NCBI RefSeq assembly: GCF_021606685.1
Contig: NZ_WKCB01000015.1
Span: 1 to 64,000 of the forward strand
Length of the DNA stretch: 64,000 nucleotides
Reading direction: 5' to 3'
Origin: Pseudomonas syringae
GTDB lineage: Bacteria; Pseudomonadota; Gammaproteobacteria; Pseudomonadales; Pseudomonadaceae
Below are positions 60,866 to 64,000 of the stretch, piece after piece. Each line of letters begins with the position of its first letter. The first letter of the stretch is position 1. Both the position numbers and the translations under genes were made by a program. The notes beneath the pieces were generated by a model. It ran no database searches and was not told the origin of the DNA. It saw nothing but the letters and a program-made list of their open reading frames with translations.

Positions 60866-61426
60866 ATGGCTGACGAACAGACGCAGGATACGCAAACTCC
60901 AGACGCCACCCAGGCTGCCTCGGAAGACCTGGGCGCTCGCGTGCTGGTGCTCGAGGAGCAGTTGGCCGCCGCGCAGGATCAGTCTTTGCGTGTTGCCGCC
61001 GATCTGCAAAACGTCCGCCGCCGTGCCGAGCAGGATGTCGAGAAGGCTCACAAGTTCGGGCTGGAAAAATTCGCCGGTGACTTGCTGCCGATCATCGACA
61101 GCCTGGAGCGTGGCCTTGAGTTGTCCAACCCTGACGACGAAAACATCCGTCCGATGCGTGAAGGGATCGAGCTGACCCTGAAAATGTTCCAGGACACCCT
61201 GAAGCGTTATCAGTTGGAAGCCATCGATCCGCAAGGCGGCGAACCGTTCAACGCTGAGCACCACCAAGCCATGGCCATGCAGGAAAGCCATGACTTGGAG
61301 CCCAACAGCGTATTGAAAGTGTTTCAGAAGGGTTATCAGCTTAACGGTCGCTTGCTGCGCCCGGCGATGGTGGTGGTGAGCAAGGCTCCTGCACCGGTTT
61401 CACCTTCTATTGATGAGCAGGCTTGA
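60866..61426 (+). CDS. grpE: nucleotide exchange factor GrpE
   Basis: A 186-residue cochaperone that releases ADP from DnaK. Acidic/Gln-rich start, long coiled-coil ([25 protein letters not shown]), then the beta-wing with [21 protein letters not shown] and [10 protein letters not shown]. Start ATG with AAAGGAG. First gene of the heat-shock operon. Confidence 0.97.
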   Translation: MADEQTQDTQTPDATQAASEDLGARVLVLEEQLAAAQDQSLRVAADLQNVRRRAEQDVEKAHKFGLEKFAGDLLPIIDSLERGLELSNPDDENIRPMREGIELTLKMFQDTLKRYQLEAIDPQGGEPFNAEHHQAMAMQESHDLEPNSVLKVFQKGYQLNGRLLRPAMVVVSKAPAPVSPSIDEQA

Positions 61427-61528
61427 AATCCACCGCTCAGCCCCCATCTATAAGTCAAGCGTTTAAGTGCTACCGCAGTTAGCCACCACTGCTGCGGCAA
61501 CCAAATTCAAGTTTCGGGAGAGTAAATC

Positions 61529-63445
<1,917 letters not shown>

Positions 63446-63762
63446 GTTGGTCGCCCGGTTGACCGCTATCAAGCGGTGACTGGTAGGATGTCGCCGCGCG
63501 GGAGCTTGCTCCCGCGTTGGCGTGTCTGGGGTATGCGAATTTTTACAGCATGCGACAAGCGTCGGATGCTGGCGGTGTGATCGGAGATGCTCCTGCTTTC
63601 CGAGCATTAAATACCGCGTTTTTGGCCGGGTACCTGGCTAAAAGCAGTAATGACCAGGATCGTTGAATTGACGTGAGTTGGGTCCGGGCCTGTATTGGGG
63701 CTCAACGAGTTTGGCAAGGCTCAGGAGGGTCTGGCTGAACGTCCTTAAGAGTGCAAAGACTT
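63446..63762. other. spacer between dnaK and dnaJ with REP-like hairpin
   Basis: No gene here. GCGGGAGC-TT-GCTCCCGC at about 63497-63514 is a REP-like palindrome that may reduce dnaJ expression relative to dnaK. Otherwise nothing is seen. Confidence 0.6.
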
Positions 63763-64000
63763 ATGGCAAAGCGTGACTATTACGAAGTGTTGGGTGTGGA
63801 GCGTGGCTCCAGCGAGGCGGACCTGAAAAAGGCTTACCGTCGCCTGGCGATGAAGCACCACCCGGACCGTAATCCGGATAGCAAAGAATCCGAAGAAATG
63901 TTCAAAGAGGCCAATGAGGCCTACGAATGCCTGTCTGATCCCAACAAACGTGCGGCCTACGATCAGTATGGCCATGCCGGTGTCGACCCGAGCATGGGTG
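63763..64000 (+). CDS. dnaJ: chaperone DnaJ, N-terminal part (cut by window end)
   Basis: The first 79 residues of DnaJ: J-domain with RDYYEVLGV, the HPD motif (KHHPDRNP) and [21 protein letters not shown]. It stimulates the DnaK ATPase. ATG at 63763; the purine-rich site is weak (GAGTGCAAAG). The rest of the gene lies outside the window. Confidence 0.97.
   Translation, partial: MAKRDYYEVLGVERGSSEADLKKAYRRLAMKHHPDRNPDSKESEEMFKEANEAYECLSDPNKRAAYDQYGHAGVDPSMG

Overview
The window is from a Pseudomonas of the fluorescens group. This rests on the core block at the right: ssrA, an lldP/lactate-dehydrogenase operon with an LldR-type regulator, smpB, ratA-rnfH, bamE, fur, recN, grpE-dnaK-dnaJ. MvaT-type DNA binding and REP/REPIN palindromes typical of this group also point there. 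About 49.6 kb on the left is accessory DNA: two integrative elements sitting one behind the other at the 3' end of ssrA.

Region 1, distal element (1 to about 26364; its left end is outside the window or not recognisable). It holds a relic of an inovirus-Gp2/YagK-like gene and a type I restriction-modification cluster (hsdM, a small ORF, hsdS, a GIY-YIG/DUF4357 protein, hsdR, a PD-(D/E)XK protein). Next come two unknown small genes, an MvaT-like silencer and a Sel1-repeat membrane protein. A complete type I Zorya anti-phage system (zorA-B-C-D, minus strand) follows. The element ends with a recombination module: a RadC-like protein with a degraded metal site, an uncharacterised protein, a 5'-truncated YqaJ nuclease and a P4-type integrase. 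The integrase is followed by a 19-bp copy of the ssrA 3' end at 26364-26382.

Region 2, proximal element (26364 to 49656, about 23 kb). Both ends carry the 19-bp att core, with paired TGCCCCC repeats just inside. It holds a zinc-ribbon membrane protein, a two-gene operon with a nuclease-like protein, a RelA/SpoT-domain protein, and two copies (one broken) of a MobI-like gene preceded by a conserved inverted repeat. It also has a serine recombinase with two ParB/RepB-like genes, a TIR-like (CAP12) protein, a MITE-like element and several unknown genes. A Pin-type resolvase, an AAA ATPase with an AlpA regulator, a 1632-residue single-chain (type ISP-like) restriction-modification enzyme and a P4-type integrase complete it.

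Region 3, core chromosome (49638 to 64000): ssrA; lactate uptake and oxidation genes with their regulator; smpB (partner of tmRNA); ratA-rnfH; bamE; fur; recN; and the heat-shock operon grpE-dnaK-dnaJ (dnaJ cut by the window end), with a sigma-32-like promoter before grpE.

Taken together, the accessory DNA is a defence island built by repeated integration at ssrA. Scars show that it has been rearranged: a truncated yqaJ, a broken mobI-like copy joined to the tail of another gene, and an hsdR-tail relic. The best candidates for undescribed biology are the two-gene nuclease operon (27207-28362), the stand-alone RelA/SpoT protein, the recombinase/ParB/ParB triad, and the duplicated MobI-like gene with its upstream palindrome.
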